Positions 8,487 to 17,134 of a stretch of 43,521 nucleotides of DNA are shown here, one piece after another. Location: positions 1 to 43,521 of the forward strand of contig CANPTH010000036.1 of assembly GCA_947576945.1 (NCBI GenBank), given 5' to 3'. Every line of letters starts with the position of its first letter. Position 1 is the first letter of the stretch. Source of the DNA: an uncultured Lachnospiraceae bacterium (GTDB lineage: Bacteria; Bacillota; Clostridia; Lachnospirales; Lachnospiraceae). Under the pieces are notes generated by a model, which was not told the DNA's origin, searched no databases, and saw only the letters and a program-made list of their open reading frames with translations. Made by a program: the position numbers and the translations under genes.

Positions 8487-8921
8487 ATGAGTGAACAAGT
8501 GAGATGGGATTTGGTCCTGAAAGAGCGGTTCGATCAATTACTGTCGGGAAGGCAGTATGATGAGATCCGCACGCTGCTTCAGACGGATAAGCAGATCATA
8601 GATGAGATCAATGATCTGGCGATCGCCAGGGTCATGCTTTCTGTTTGTGATCAGGAGAAAGAGGCAGGGCAGCAAACGGTTTATGATAAAGTGAACAGTC
8701 TGGAAGAACTTGTCCGCCGCTATACGATATTGATGTTTTATCTCAGAAGATTTGAATTTGATATCATGGACGACAGCATGGCAGCTTTTCGGCAGTTTCT
8801 GTCGATGAATCACGTATCGCTTCAGGAATTGTTTGCCGTTATGTATTGTGGGAACATTGATAAGGAAAAGGTGTTGCGGATCATTAAGGATAAGATGTTA
8901 AGTGGAGAAATAGTGATATGA
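8487..8921 (+). CDS. Small helical protein, stand-alone partner of a glycosyltransferase
   Basis: A 144-residue protein without signal peptide or membrane segment, predicted mostly helical. I do not recognise a named family. Its sequence is clearly related to residues 1-130 of the protein at 11038: shared pieces include a YDEI/YDDI pair near the start, LEELVRRYT versus MDELLERYT, FYLRRFEFDIMDD versus FYLRRMDFDVLDE, and KVLRII versus KVLRMI. GGAGGT at 8478-8483 points to the ATG at 8487 rather than that at 8475. Its stop overlaps the next start (ATGAG). Because the same domain is fused to a GT-A domain in the later gene, it probably binds or positions that transferase or its acceptor. Confidence 0.75.
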   Translation: MSEQVRWDLVLKERFDQLLSGRQYDEIRTLLQTDKQIIDEINDLAIARVMLSVCDQEKEAGQQTVYDKVNSLEELVRRYTILMFYLRRFEFDIMDDSMAAFRQFLSMNHVSLQELFAVMYCGNIDKEKVLRIIKDKMLSGEIVI

Positions 8922-10951
8922 GTAAAGTAGTCAGAGACAAGGAAGTCTGTTTTATCATATGCAGCAACGACCGGTTGTATACAGAGGAGTGTATCTATTA
9001 CATTGCGCATCTGCATGTTCCGGATGGATATCAGATCAATGTTTTGACGATTGAGGATGCCAAGTCCATGGCTGCAGGCTATAACGAGGGCATGCATGCG
9101 TCGGATGCAAAGTATAAAGTATATCTGCATCAGGATGTCTTCATCGTCAATAAGGATTTTATACAGGACTTTCTGGATGTATTCAGGCAGGATGAAACGA
9201 TCGGCATGATCGGTATGGTCGGAGCGCCCAGACTGCCGGCGAGTGGGGTCATGTGGGAAGGCCCCAGGAAGGGGGCATTGTATAAGTGGACCGCGCAGCA
9301 AACGGAGGAAATCTGGATGTCAGACGATGCGCAGACAGAGGTCGAAGTGATAGATGGATTTCTGATGATAACTCAGTACGATATTCCATGGAGAGAAGAT
9401 CTGTTTGATCAGTGGGATTTCTATGACTGTGCGCAGAGCAAAGAATTTGCCAGACGCGGCTGCAAGGTGGTGGTGCCCAAATTGGGAAAACCCTGGTGCA
9501 TTCATGACAGCGGCTTCGTGAGTCTGATGAACTATGATAAGGAACGGCTCAAATTTATCAAAGAGTATGGGCAGGAGATACCCGCTTTACAAGATAAAGA
9601 TGCCCGTAAGGCGACGGTGATCCTGACCACCTGTAACCGTAAAGTTCAGCTGCAGGATACTTTGGAATGGCTTTCCGGGGTAGAAGGCATTTCCAATATT
9701 GTCATAGTGGACAACGGTTCCGCGGATGGTACGGCGGATTGGCTTGCGTCCCGGTCCTATGAGTATCTGTGGTTTGATGAAGGCATACAGGGCTATGGCA
9801 GGCTGTGGAATGCTGCTTTAGAGAATTTTGCGACAGAGGATTATATTGTCTTTATGGAGGCCGGCGTATATCCGGAAAAAGCCAGTCTGTCGGAACTGAT
9901 GTCAGCATTGCAAGACGAAAATGCAGGCATCGCGAACCTGGTCACTAATTTCTATGATGATGGCGGCAACAGGATTACCGGCAGGGATGCGCTTACCGTG
10001 TTTGCGAGGGATGGCCGAACCCGGCATAGTAGCAATGCGCCCTGCCGGACATTGTCTTCCAACTGGCGGATCTGGGCAGCGAGGAAGGAATTGTTTGAGC
10101 GCGTCGGGCTTTTTCGGGAGGAACTGCAATCCCCGGACAATGTGCTGACGGATTATGCGCTTCGCATGATACAGAATAATTTTGGCCAGATTGTCTGCCG
10201 GGGGGGGGCGTGTGCATGGGAGAGCTTCAGCCAGGGAGAAGAGATTTATGCCGCAGCCTGGCAATGGCAGGCAGAGGACAGAACCTTTATGAAAGCCGCC
10301 TGGGGGATGAATTATTTCAACCTGCGTCCCAACAGGACACTGGTGAAGTATATTAAGGAACCGTCCGAACGGGAATTCAAGGTGCTTGAGGTGGGATGCG
10401 ATCTGGGGGCGACGCTGTTTGAGATCCAGTCCTGCTATCCGAACTGCCAGGCCTATGGTCTGGATGTTAACGAAGCGGCAGTGGACATAGCCAGGCATAT
10501 CGCGAAAGTGAAGTATGGAAATATCGATGAACTGACCATTCCTTTTGCGGAAAAATTTGACTATATCATCTTCGGCGATGTACTGGAACATTTGCGGCAT
10601 CCGGAGGAAGTAGTCAGGATGTGCCGGGAGCTGCTGCATGAAAATGGTTATATAATTGCGAGCATACCTAATGTGATGCATATTTCGGTGATGGAAGAGC
10701 TGATTGAAGGAAGATTTCGTTACAGCGATACAGGGCTGCTGGACAGGACGCATATTCATCTCTTTACCTACTACGAAATCATGACATTATTTCAGGAGGC
10801 CGGCTATGAAGTTAAGGACATTAACGGAACGGTGTTTGATCTGTCCGGGCGGCAGCGGGAGATCATGAATATTCTGCTCAAACTGTCAAAGAATACAGAG
10901 GCCTGGATGTATGAGACGTTCCAGTATACGGTCAAGGCGCAGAAACGCTGA
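8918..10951 (+). CDS. Two GT-A domains plus SAM methyltransferase, 677 residues
   Basis: Three domains in one chain. Residues about 8-215 resemble the Glyco_tranf_2_5 type (VCFIICSNDRLYTEECI; VYLHQDVFIVNKDF; WREDLFDQWDFYDC; KPWCIHDSGF). Residues about 232-460 are a GT2 domain (VILTTCNRKVQLQDTL; VDNGSADGT at 264-272), but where DxD is expected it reads FMEAGVYPE (about 312-320), so metal binding or activity may be altered. Residues about 470-640 are a class I methyltransferase (LEVGCDLGA near 490; D516; GDVLEHL at 553-559; DRTHIHLFT). It is translationally coupled to the helical protein before it. It probably adds sugar(s) and an O- or N-methyl group to a flagellin glycan. Domain order is seen; substrates are inferred. 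Confidence 0.8.
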   Translation: MSKVVRDKEVCFIICSNDRLYTEECIYYIAHLHVPDGYQINVLTIEDAKSMAAGYNEGMHASDAKYKVYLHQDVFIVNKDFIQDFLDVFRQDETIGMIGMVGAPRLPASGVMWEGPRKGALYKWTAQQTEEIWMSDDAQTEVEVIDGFLMITQYDIPWREDLFDQWDFYDCAQSKEFARRGCKVVVPKLGKPWCIHDSGFVSLMNYDKERLKFIKEYGQEIPALQDKDARKATVILTTCNRKVQLQDTLEWLSGVEGISNIVIVDNGSADGTADWLASRSYEYLWFDEGIQGYGRLWNAALENFATEDYIVFMEAGVYPEKASLSELMSALQDENAGIANLVTNFYDDGGNRITGRDALTVFARDGRTRHSSNAPCRTLSSNWRIWAARKELFERVGLFREELQSPDNVLTDYALRMIQNNFGQIVCRGGACAWESFSQGEEIYAAAWQWQAEDRTFMKAAWGMNYFNLRPNRTLVKYIKEPSEREFKVLEVGCDLGATLFEIQSCYPNCQAYGLDVNEAAVDIARHIAKVKYGNIDELTIPFAEKFDYIIFGDVLEHLRHPEEVVRMCRELLHENGYIIASIPNVMHISVMEELIEGRFRYSDTGLLDRTHIHLFTYYEIMTLFQEAGYEVKDINGTVFDLSGRQREIMNILLKLSKNTEAWMYETFQYTVKAQKR

Positions 10952-11037
10952 GGAGGAAAGCAGTCAGAAGCGCTTTGTATGGGAATAGTGTTGAAACAGG
11001 CAGGGGATGCCGGCAGGAACGATCGAAAGGAAAAGAT

Positions 11038-12198
11038 ATGGACGCCGATCAGTTAAAGCAGCAGGTCAATGATCTGTTGAAAAATGGTAAATATGATGAT
11101 ATCAAACCGTTATTGTTATCATACAAGGATACGACCGAGCACGATAATGACCTTGCCATGGTCTGCTATCTGTGTACGATCTACGAGCGCGAGAAGGCGG
11201 CGGGGGAGCCGGCGCTTTTCTCTAAGATTTCCGACATGGATGAATTGCTGGAACGTTACACTGCATTGAAATTCTATTTAAGAAGGATGGATTTCGACGT
11301 CCTGGATGAGATGGAGCCATTCTATCAGTTTCTCCTGCAGAACCGGATCTCTTCTTATGAGTTATTGAGAGTCATCGATTTCAGTGTCGTGAACAGGGAT
11401 AAAGTGCTGCGTATGATAAATGATGGAAAGCCTGCAGTGGATTTCTCTGATGCCGGTGGAGAGTCTGAGGAAGATACCGCTGTTGACGGTGTATCCGGTA
11501 AAGAGATTTCGGAGGATAATAAAGTATGTTTTATTATCTGTACGAACAATCATACATATTCGCAGGAATGCATCCATTATATCAATCATTTGCATGTGCC
11601 GGACGGCATACAGGTCAATGTGCTGACGGTTGAGGAGGCGAAGTCTCTGGCTTCGGCCTACAATGAAGCGATGCAGTGTTCTAAGGCAAAATATAAGGTG
11701 TACCTGCATCACGACACTTTTATAATCAATCCGGATTTTATAGAGGAGTGTCTGCGCATTTTCAGGGCGAATCCACAAGTCGGCATGATCGGCAATGTGG
11801 GGGTGGGGAAAATGCCGCCCACGGGTGTGATGTGGGACGCGGACCGGTATGGCATGCTGTATGAACAGCATATCTATGAGACGGAGCTGCTTTCCAATAC
11901 GTTTGCAGAGGAACTGCCTTATATGGAAGTGGACGCGATAGACGGCTTTCTGATGGTGACACAGTATGATATTCCCTGGCGGGAGGATCTTTTCAGCAAA
12001 TGGGATTTTTACGACTGCTCTCAGAGCATGGAGTTTTGGCGCAAAGGGTATCAGGTGGTGGTGCCGAATATGAAAAAACCCTGGTGCGTGCATGATTGCG
12101 GATTTATCAATCTGCAGAATTATGACGGGGAAAAAGAGAAGTTTATTGCGGAATATTTGACGAAACAGCCGCAGCGTATGGGGGAGGCGCCGGATTGA
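11038..12198 (+). CDS. Helical domain fused to GT-A glycosyltransferase
   Basis: A 386-residue protein. Residues 1-130 repeat the small helical protein at 8487. A short acidic linker (about 135-165) follows. The rest matches the first GT-A domain of the 8918 protein (VCFIICTNNHTYSQECI; LHVPDG; VYLHHDTFIINPDF; GVMWDADR; DAIDGFLMVTQYDIPWRE; KPWCVHDCGF). The fused form thus corresponds to the separate pair just upstream. A TTG-initiated extension to 10975 is open, but AAAGGAAAAG before ATG 11038 and the alignment with the 8487 protein decide the start. There is no methyltransferase and no second GT domain. It is expected to act on the same acceptor class as its neighbour, with a different donor or position. 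Confidence 0.8.
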   Translation: MDADQLKQQVNDLLKNGKYDDIKPLLLSYKDTTEHDNDLAMVCYLCTIYEREKAAGEPALFSKISDMDELLERYTALKFYLRRMDFDVLDEMEPFYQFLLQNRISSYELLRVIDFSVVNRDKVLRMINDGKPAVDFSDAGGESEEDTAVDGVSGKEISEDNKVCFIICTNNHTYSQECIHYINHLHVPDGIQVNVLTVEEAKSLASAYNEAMQCSKAKYKVYLHHDTFIINPDFIEECLRIFRANPQVGMIGNVGVGKMPPTGVMWDADRYGMLYEQHIYETELLSNTFAEELPYMEVDAIDGFLMVTQYDIPWREDLFSKWDFYDCSQSMEFWRKGYQVVVPNMKKPWCVHDCGFINLQNYDGEKEKFIAEYLTKQPQRMGEAPD

Positions 12199-12264
12199 CG
12201 TGTGCCCATAGTGTCCAGGAAGCGTATTTGGCGCCTGCAGAAGAGATTTGAAGGGAAAAGGAAG

Positions 12265-13581
12265 ATGAAACTGATACTATATTCCTGGAATGCCAACAAT
12301 GAGCAGATTCTTGTGGATAACTTAATCAAACTGGGATTTGAAGTTGTCTGCTTCCGTAAGGAGTGCCGGCACTATACCCGGGACATGGAACTGGCTATGG
12401 AGATGATACCTTATATCCATGCGCAGGGCGCAGAGGCAGTGGTTTCTTTCAATTATTTCCCGATGGTCTCCATGATCTGCAGTACCTGTCAGATTCCTTA
12501 TTACGCGTGGGTGTATGACTGCCCGCATTTTACGCTGTATGCAAAGCAGATCGGGCTTCCCTGCAATCACATCGGTATTTTTGACCGGGAGATGGCAAGA
12601 CAGCTGGAAGGATATGGGGTGAATACGGTTCATCATGTGCCGCTGGCGGTGGACACGGCCTGCTTTGACGCGGTCATCAGTCAGGCGACGCCACAGGAAA
12701 AGGATAGATTCCGATGTGATATTTCATTTGTGGGATCGTTGTACACGGATGCGTATAATTATTATGACAGGCTGTTTGGCGGGAAAGATGCCGTAAAGCA
12801 GACAAATCTGCAGAAAGGGGCCGCAGAGTGCGGCAGCAGGCAGGAGAAACAGCCGGAAACAGATTGTGAGGGCAGACAGGAAGAATGCCCGGAAACCGGA
12901 TGGGAGGCAATAGCATCTGGTATCAGCCGTCAGTGCTTCGCGTATCATGAGGATTATTTGCGGCAGGCCGTCACGGATGGGAAGATTGACCTGCACGGGA
13001 TACAGGTACGGATGGAAAAGCAGGGTCTGATGCTGGGGGAGGATTATTATGCGAAGACGGAAGATATTCTTTTGGCAGCAGTCCTTGAGAAAAAGGTGAC
13101 TGTGGAGGAGCGGCGGATTCTGCTGACCAGGCTGGCAGAACGATTTGCGATAAGTGACGGAGACGGGGACAGGGGCAGCCATTTCAGGCTGTACACAGGT
13201 TCGGATACCGCAGGATTGCCAGAACTGGATTCCTGCAATTGTGGAATCGTTGATTATCATACCCAGATGCCGCTTGTCTTTGCAGGCAGCAGGATTAATC
13301 TCAACATTTCCCTCCGCTCCATTCACTCAGGTATTCCGCTGAGAGTCCTGGATATTATGGCCTGCGGCGGCTTTGTGCTGTCGAACTGGCAGCCGGAGAT
13401 TGCGGAATATTTTGAGGAGGGGGTAGAGATCGTTACGTTTGACAGCCGGGAAGACTGCCTTGAGAAAGCAGCATACTATCTTTCTCATGAAGAGGAGCGC
13501 AGGCAGATTGCAGCTAATGGCAAAAGAAAGGTGCAGGAGAAATTCTCCTATCAAAACGGACTTGACAGGCTGTTTGCTTAA
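12265..13581 (+). CDS. CgeB/DUF3880-like GT-B glycosyltransferase, subfamily B, with insertion
   Basis: A 438-residue GT-B enzyme most like the minus-strand gene at 14805: EAVVSFNYFP, WVYDCPHF, CDISFVGSLYTD, GSRINLNISLRS, then HSGIPLRVLDIMACGGF. It is about 50 residues longer. Much of the excess is a hydrophilic, Cys- and Glu-rich stretch near residues 180-215, built of two degenerate copies (GSRQEKQPETDCE and GRQEECPETGWE), consistent with an expanded surface loop. GTG at 12202 is open, but AAGGGAAAAGGAAG before ATG 12265 fixes the start. It ends the plus-strand run and is convergent with the next gene across a 38-base gap in which I see no clear terminator. Confidence 0.8.
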   Translation: MKLILYSWNANNEQILVDNLIKLGFEVVCFRKECRHYTRDMELAMEMIPYIHAQGAEAVVSFNYFPMVSMICSTCQIPYYAWVYDCPHFTLYAKQIGLPCNHIGIFDREMARQLEGYGVNTVHHVPLAVDTACFDAVISQATPQEKDRFRCDISFVGSLYTDAYNYYDRLFGGKDAVKQTNLQKGAAECGSRQEKQPETDCEGRQEECPETGWEAIASGISRQCFAYHEDYLRQAVTDGKIDLHGIQVRMEKQGLMLGEDYYAKTEDILLAAVLEKKVTVEERRILLTRLAERFAISDGDGDRGSHFRLYTGSDTAGLPELDSCNCGIVDYHTQMPLVFAGSRINLNISLRSIHSGIPLRVLDIMACGGFVLSNWQPEIAEYFEEGVEIVTFDSREDCLEKAAYYLSHEEERRQIAANGKRKVQEKFSYQNGLDRLFA

Positions 13582-13619
13582 ACAGGATATAAGGCCGGGG
13601 GATCGGCGCGGGGAAATTG

Positions 13620-14729
13620 TCAGCGTGGTAAATGTGAAGCTTCGGCGGCATTGCTGCCTTCCAACTCCAGTATCTTCTGAAGCGCCAGCGGAAACTCTCC
13701 ACAGTTGCGGTAATGCATCAAAGCGGTCGGGATATCTCCCATCATCTCATTGATCAGACCGATATTATAAGTGGGCAGGAAGGAATTGGTGCCGTTCTCT
13801 CTGGCAACCGGACAGTGGATGGCTTTGACAAATTCCATCATTGCCTTGACGTATTGTCCGTTGGCAAGATAGATACGTCCCATCATGCACAGGAAATCTG
13901 CCGTGCCGGCGAAAGCGTCATAAATTGCTTCCAGCTGCAGGGCATCTGTTTCCCGTCCGGTATGCAGCAGGGCGTTGGCGTAGGCGATGATCATCATCTG
14001 AACCCACTCCTCCTCCGGATCTATATCATAGTTAAGGGCTTCTTTATAATACTGATAAGAATTCTCATAATCGTAGATCATGTTGTACGATTGGCCGATC
14101 TGAAAATAAAGATAGGGATTCTCCCTGTCTTTCTCCAGTTCCTGAAATAAAAGCGTGTTGTTGCGCTCCACCTTGGGACGCAGCGCCTCGATACTGCCAA
14201 GATATCCCACATGATCGACCGTTATCGGTGCATCATAACTTTGGTAACAGGCCCCGTTCTGCTTGTGGACGACCTGCTCATGTATCGGAGCCTCGAAACG
14301 GAAATATTTACGGGAAAAGAAACGTCCCAGGCGGTCTGTGTAGACAGTATCTGTCTGGTTGGAATAATAGTGGTTGTCTATTGCGATGCGGCCGACGGCC
14401 TCCGGATGCTGCCGGATCAGGGTGAAAAGCTGTTCACAGTCTAATTGTGTGATAATCTCATCACAGTCCAATGACAGGATATAGTCATAGGATGCCTGCG
14501 CAATGGAATAATTACGCGCCGCACTGAAATCATTCACCCACGCAAAATCCAGCACCTTATCTGCGTATTTGGCAGCAATCTCTTTTGTGCGGTCTGTGGA
14601 GCCTGTGTCTGCCAGGATGATTTCCACTTCCGCGGTTTCCTTTGTGTGGGAACGGATGGCGCTAAGACATTTTTCGATGTACTTTTCTTCATTTTTTGCG
14701 ATCATACAGACTGAAATCGGGTATGGCAT
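13620..14729 (-). CDS. GT2 glycosyltransferase with C-terminal TPR repeats (copy 1)
   Basis: A 369-residue protein. The N-terminal GT2 domain (PISVCMIAKNEEKYIEKCL; ADTGSTDRT; NDFSAARNYS; LSLDCDEII with its DxD) is of the short WaaE/SunS-like type often found in glycopeptide and flagellin modification. From about residue 190 helical TPR-like units follow (NPYLYFQIGQSYN; FLCMMGRIYLANGQYVKAMMEF; NIGLINEMMGDIPTALMHY), suited to grip a protein or peptide acceptor. AAGGAG lies 5 bases before the ATG. It is the last of a four-gene minus-strand run and is separated from the gene at 14805 by 75 bases. SunS-type enzymes glycosylate peptides directly, so a flagellin-priming role is plausible but unproven. 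Confidence 0.8.
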   Translation of the reverse strand: MPYPISVCMIAKNEEKYIEKCLSAIRSHTKETAEVEIILADTGSTDRTKEIAAKYADKVLDFAWVNDFSAARNYSIAQASYDYILSLDCDEIITQLDCEQLFTLIRQHPEAVGRIAIDNHYYSNQTDTVYTDRLGRFFSRKYFRFEAPIHEQVVHKQNGACYQSYDAPITVDHVGYLGSIEALRPKVERNNTLLFQELEKDRENPYLYFQIGQSYNMIYDYENSYQYYKEALNYDIDPEEEWVQMMIIAYANALLHTGRETDALQLEAIYDAFAGTADFLCMMGRIYLANGQYVKAMMEFVKAIHCPVARENGTNSFLPTYNIGLINEMMGDIPTALMHYRNCGEFPLALQKILELEGSNAAEASHLPR

Positions 14730-14804
14730 GGCATCTCCTTTTCGGTTACGTCAGATTAGGAATCGATTCAAGTTTAACACAGATATATTTTTTTGTCTTG
14801 TATT

Positions 14805-15962
14805 TTACGCCAGCATCTCCCTGATTCTGTGGCGAAACGTATGGCCTGCCGCAACTTTGTCATGCCCGTTTGATGCAATGGCGGCCCTCTCTTCCTCATG
14901 GCTTAAGTAATAGTCGATCTTCCACAGCAGATCCTCTTTGCTCTCGTAGTAAACGAAGTCTTCTCCAGGCATGAAGTCCTCCAGAAAATCCGCCTGGTAG
15001 TTGGACAATAAGAAACCGCCGCTGCCCATGATATCGAAAGCGCGCAGAGGAATTCCGCTTTTGATGCTGCGCAGGGAAATATTCAGGTTGATCCTGCTTT
15101 GTTTGAAGATATACGGCATCTGACTATAGTAGTCTGCGGTGCCGTGGTTTCGAAGGTTCTTCATTGTGACATTAGTGTCATGTGTAAAAAGGTCGAGTGT
15201 ATGACGCTCCGCAATGGCACACAGAAGGTCGATCCGCTCCAGACCTGTAATCTTTCGGTTAATCACATACTGGGCATAGAGGTATTCCCGGCTTTCTACA
15301 CCGTCAGGATTAGGATCCATGGGCAGCGCCTTATATAAGTCATCCATTATGGGAGAGAGGGATTCCTGTATGAAATTATAACCCTGAACCTTCATCTGCG
15401 CCTCCATAAGAGCTTCCAGATAGCCTTTCGCATATTCAGACAAGGTCGTCATGCGGTCGTAGAAGTTGTGCTGCTCCGTGTAGAGAGAGCCGACGAAGGA
15501 AATATCGTATAATCCGGGAAGCTGTTCCCGGGAGTCGAAACCATCAGGATACATTCTATCCAACCGGTCGGTGTTGACAGCCATTGGCATATAATGAACG
15601 GTCTGAATGCCGGCATTGTGGAATTCCATATAAAGTTCCCTGTCAAAGACATAGATTTCATTGCAGGGATTGACAGCCGTATAAGAATAGAGCATCACAT
15701 AGGGACTGTCATAGATCCAGGAAATGTACCGGACGGATTCTTTCCGGCACACTTGAGAGATAACAGGAAAATAATTAAAAGAAAAAACAACGTCCGGTGT
15801 TTCTCTGTGCAGTGCACCGGACAGGGCTTTCTCGATCTCGGCGTCCTTTCTGCCGTCCTTGTTGGAAAAGGGAAAACACACGAAAGTATGTCCTTCCGCG
15901 GTAAATGCTTCCTTGATGTCTTCGTTTCCGAAACTGGCCCATTCTATAAATAAGATTTTCAT
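14805..15962 (-). CDS. CgeB/DUF3880-like GT-B glycosyltransferase, subfamily B
   Basis: A 385-residue protein starting MKILFIEWASFGN, with PDVVFSFNYFPV, SWIYDSPYVMLYS, YDISFVGSLYTEQ and a donor block SRINLNISLRSIKSG continuing into FDIMGSGGF. It lacks the charged insertion of its paralogue at 12265 and so shows the basic length of the subfamily. Its ATG lies 3 bases after the stop of the upstream minus-strand gene, with GGAT as ribosome binding site inside that gene's end, so translation is probably coupled to it. It sits between two GT2-TPR genes. This suggests a pair in which the TPR enzyme recognises the protein and this enzyme extends the glycan; that is inference. Confidence 0.8.
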   Translation of the reverse strand: MKILFIEWASFGNEDIKEAFTAEGHTFVCFPFSNKDGRKDAEIEKALSGALHRETPDVVFSFNYFPVISQVCRKESVRYISWIYDSPYVMLYSYTAVNPCNEIYVFDRELYMEFHNAGIQTVHYMPMAVNTDRLDRMYPDGFDSREQLPGLYDISFVGSLYTEQHNFYDRMTTLSEYAKGYLEALMEAQMKVQGYNFIQESLSPIMDDLYKALPMDPNPDGVESREYLYAQYVINRKITGLERIDLLCAIAERHTLDLFTHDTNVTMKNLRNHGTADYYSQMPYIFKQSRINLNISLRSIKSGIPLRAFDIMGSGGFLLSNYQADFLEDFMPGEDFVYYESKEDLLWKIDYYLSHEEERAAIASNGHDKVAAGHTFRHRIREMLA

Positions 15963-15965
15963 TGG

Positions 15966-17036
15966 TCATCCTTTTCCTGTTAACTGCTGCAGCCTGGACT
16001 TTGCGGCTTCATACGCGCCACACCGCAAGTATGCCTCCTGCGCTTCACGGAGATATCCTGCGCACTCATAGATAACCCCGATATTATAATCTGCTTTATA
16101 ACTGTTGACGCCGTCCACGGCAAACTCTTCCATTGCAGTAGCCTTTTGGAACTCGGCGATGGCCTCATCAAACAGTCCGTTGTTCATATAGATCAGGCCC
16201 ATCAGAAAAACAAAGTCGGCCCGTTTCGCAAACTCGTCATAGACACCGAGCAGGTTCAGGGCATCCTGACTGCGCTTCAGGTCGAGCAGTGTGTAGCCGT
16301 AGGATTCCACCATGGTCTGTACATAATCCATAGCCGGATCCACATCCATTGCCAGTCCAAGATCAAAGTACTGTACAGCCTTCTCATAGTCGTGAAGCCT
16401 GCGGCAGCTCTGCCCCAATTGGAAATAGAGGTAGGCGTCTGCCCCTGTTGTCCGCAGTTCCTTTTCCAGAAGCGCAATGTTACGTCGACACTTCTCATGC
16501 ATCTCGTCTTCGGAGCCGTCATAACCGACATGGAGCACGGTGACAGGCGCAGAATAGACATATTTCTGAGACAGAAGCTGGTTGGGTTTTGGTACCAGCT
16601 GTTCGTGCACGGTGCCTTCGAAATGATAATAGTTCCGATTAACAAAACGGCTTACCCGTACCTGTTCGAAAGCGGTCTGTCCGTTCTCCGTAAAGCGGTT
16701 ACGGATCAGAATCCGGCCGGCGGAAGCAGGATATCGCTCCATACATTTTGACAGGGCGCTCATATCGAGGGCCTCGATATATTCGTCACAATCCAGAGAA
16801 AGTATCCAGTCATGGGAGGCTTTAGACAGAGCGTAATTCTTTGCCGCGCTGAAATCGTCACACCACTCGAAATGATAGATCCGGTCGGTATATCTGCGGG
16901 CGAGTTCTACGGTACGGTCTTCGGAGCCGGTATCTACGACAACAATTTCAAATCCATAGGGTAAGAGGCTTTTACAGCACGCCTCAATATGCAATTCTTC
17001 GTTTTTTACAATGATACAGACAGATACTGGCAGCAA
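15966..17036 (-). CDS. GT2 glycosyltransferase with C-terminal TPR repeats (copy 2), TTG start
   Basis: A 356-residue paralogue of the genes at 13620 and 17135: PVSVCIIVKNEELHIEAC, VVDTGSEDRT, CDDFSAAKNYALSKAS, LSLDCDEYIE, then TPR-like repeats (AYLYFQLGQSCRRLHDYEKAVQYF; FVFLMGLIYMNNGLFDEAIAEF). No ATG is available at the front. TTG at 17036 encodes the residue aligned with the ATG of the 17135 paralogue (both read x-LPVSVC), and AAAGGGG lies about 6 bases upstream, so TTG is taken as the real start. It is followed by 14805 with a 3-base gap. The same logic of GT domain plus acceptor-gripping repeats applies. Copies 2 and 3 are closer to each other than to copy 1 by eye. Confidence 0.8.
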   Translation of the reverse strand: MLPVSVCIIVKNEELHIEACCKSLLPYGFEIVVVDTGSEDRTVELARRYTDRIYHFEWCDDFSAAKNYALSKASHDWILSLDCDEYIEALDMSALSKCMERYPASAGRILIRNRFTENGQTAFEQVRVSRFVNRNYYHFEGTVHEQLVPKPNQLLSQKYVYSAPVTVLHVGYDGSEDEMHEKCRRNIALLEKELRTTGADAYLYFQLGQSCRRLHDYEKAVQYFDLGLAMDVDPAMDYVQTMVESYGYTLLDLKRSQDALNLLGVYDEFAKRADFVFLMGLIYMNNGLFDEAIAEFQKATAMEEFAVDGVNSYKADYNIGVIYECAGYLREAQEAYLRCGAYEAAKSRLQQLTGKG

Positions 17037-17134
17037 AGGAAACCCCTTTCTATAAATATTACTGCAGGCACAGTTCCCGGAAGGAATGGGATGCCTGCTT
17101 TACTGCTGACACTCAATGGCAGATGGAGGGACGC

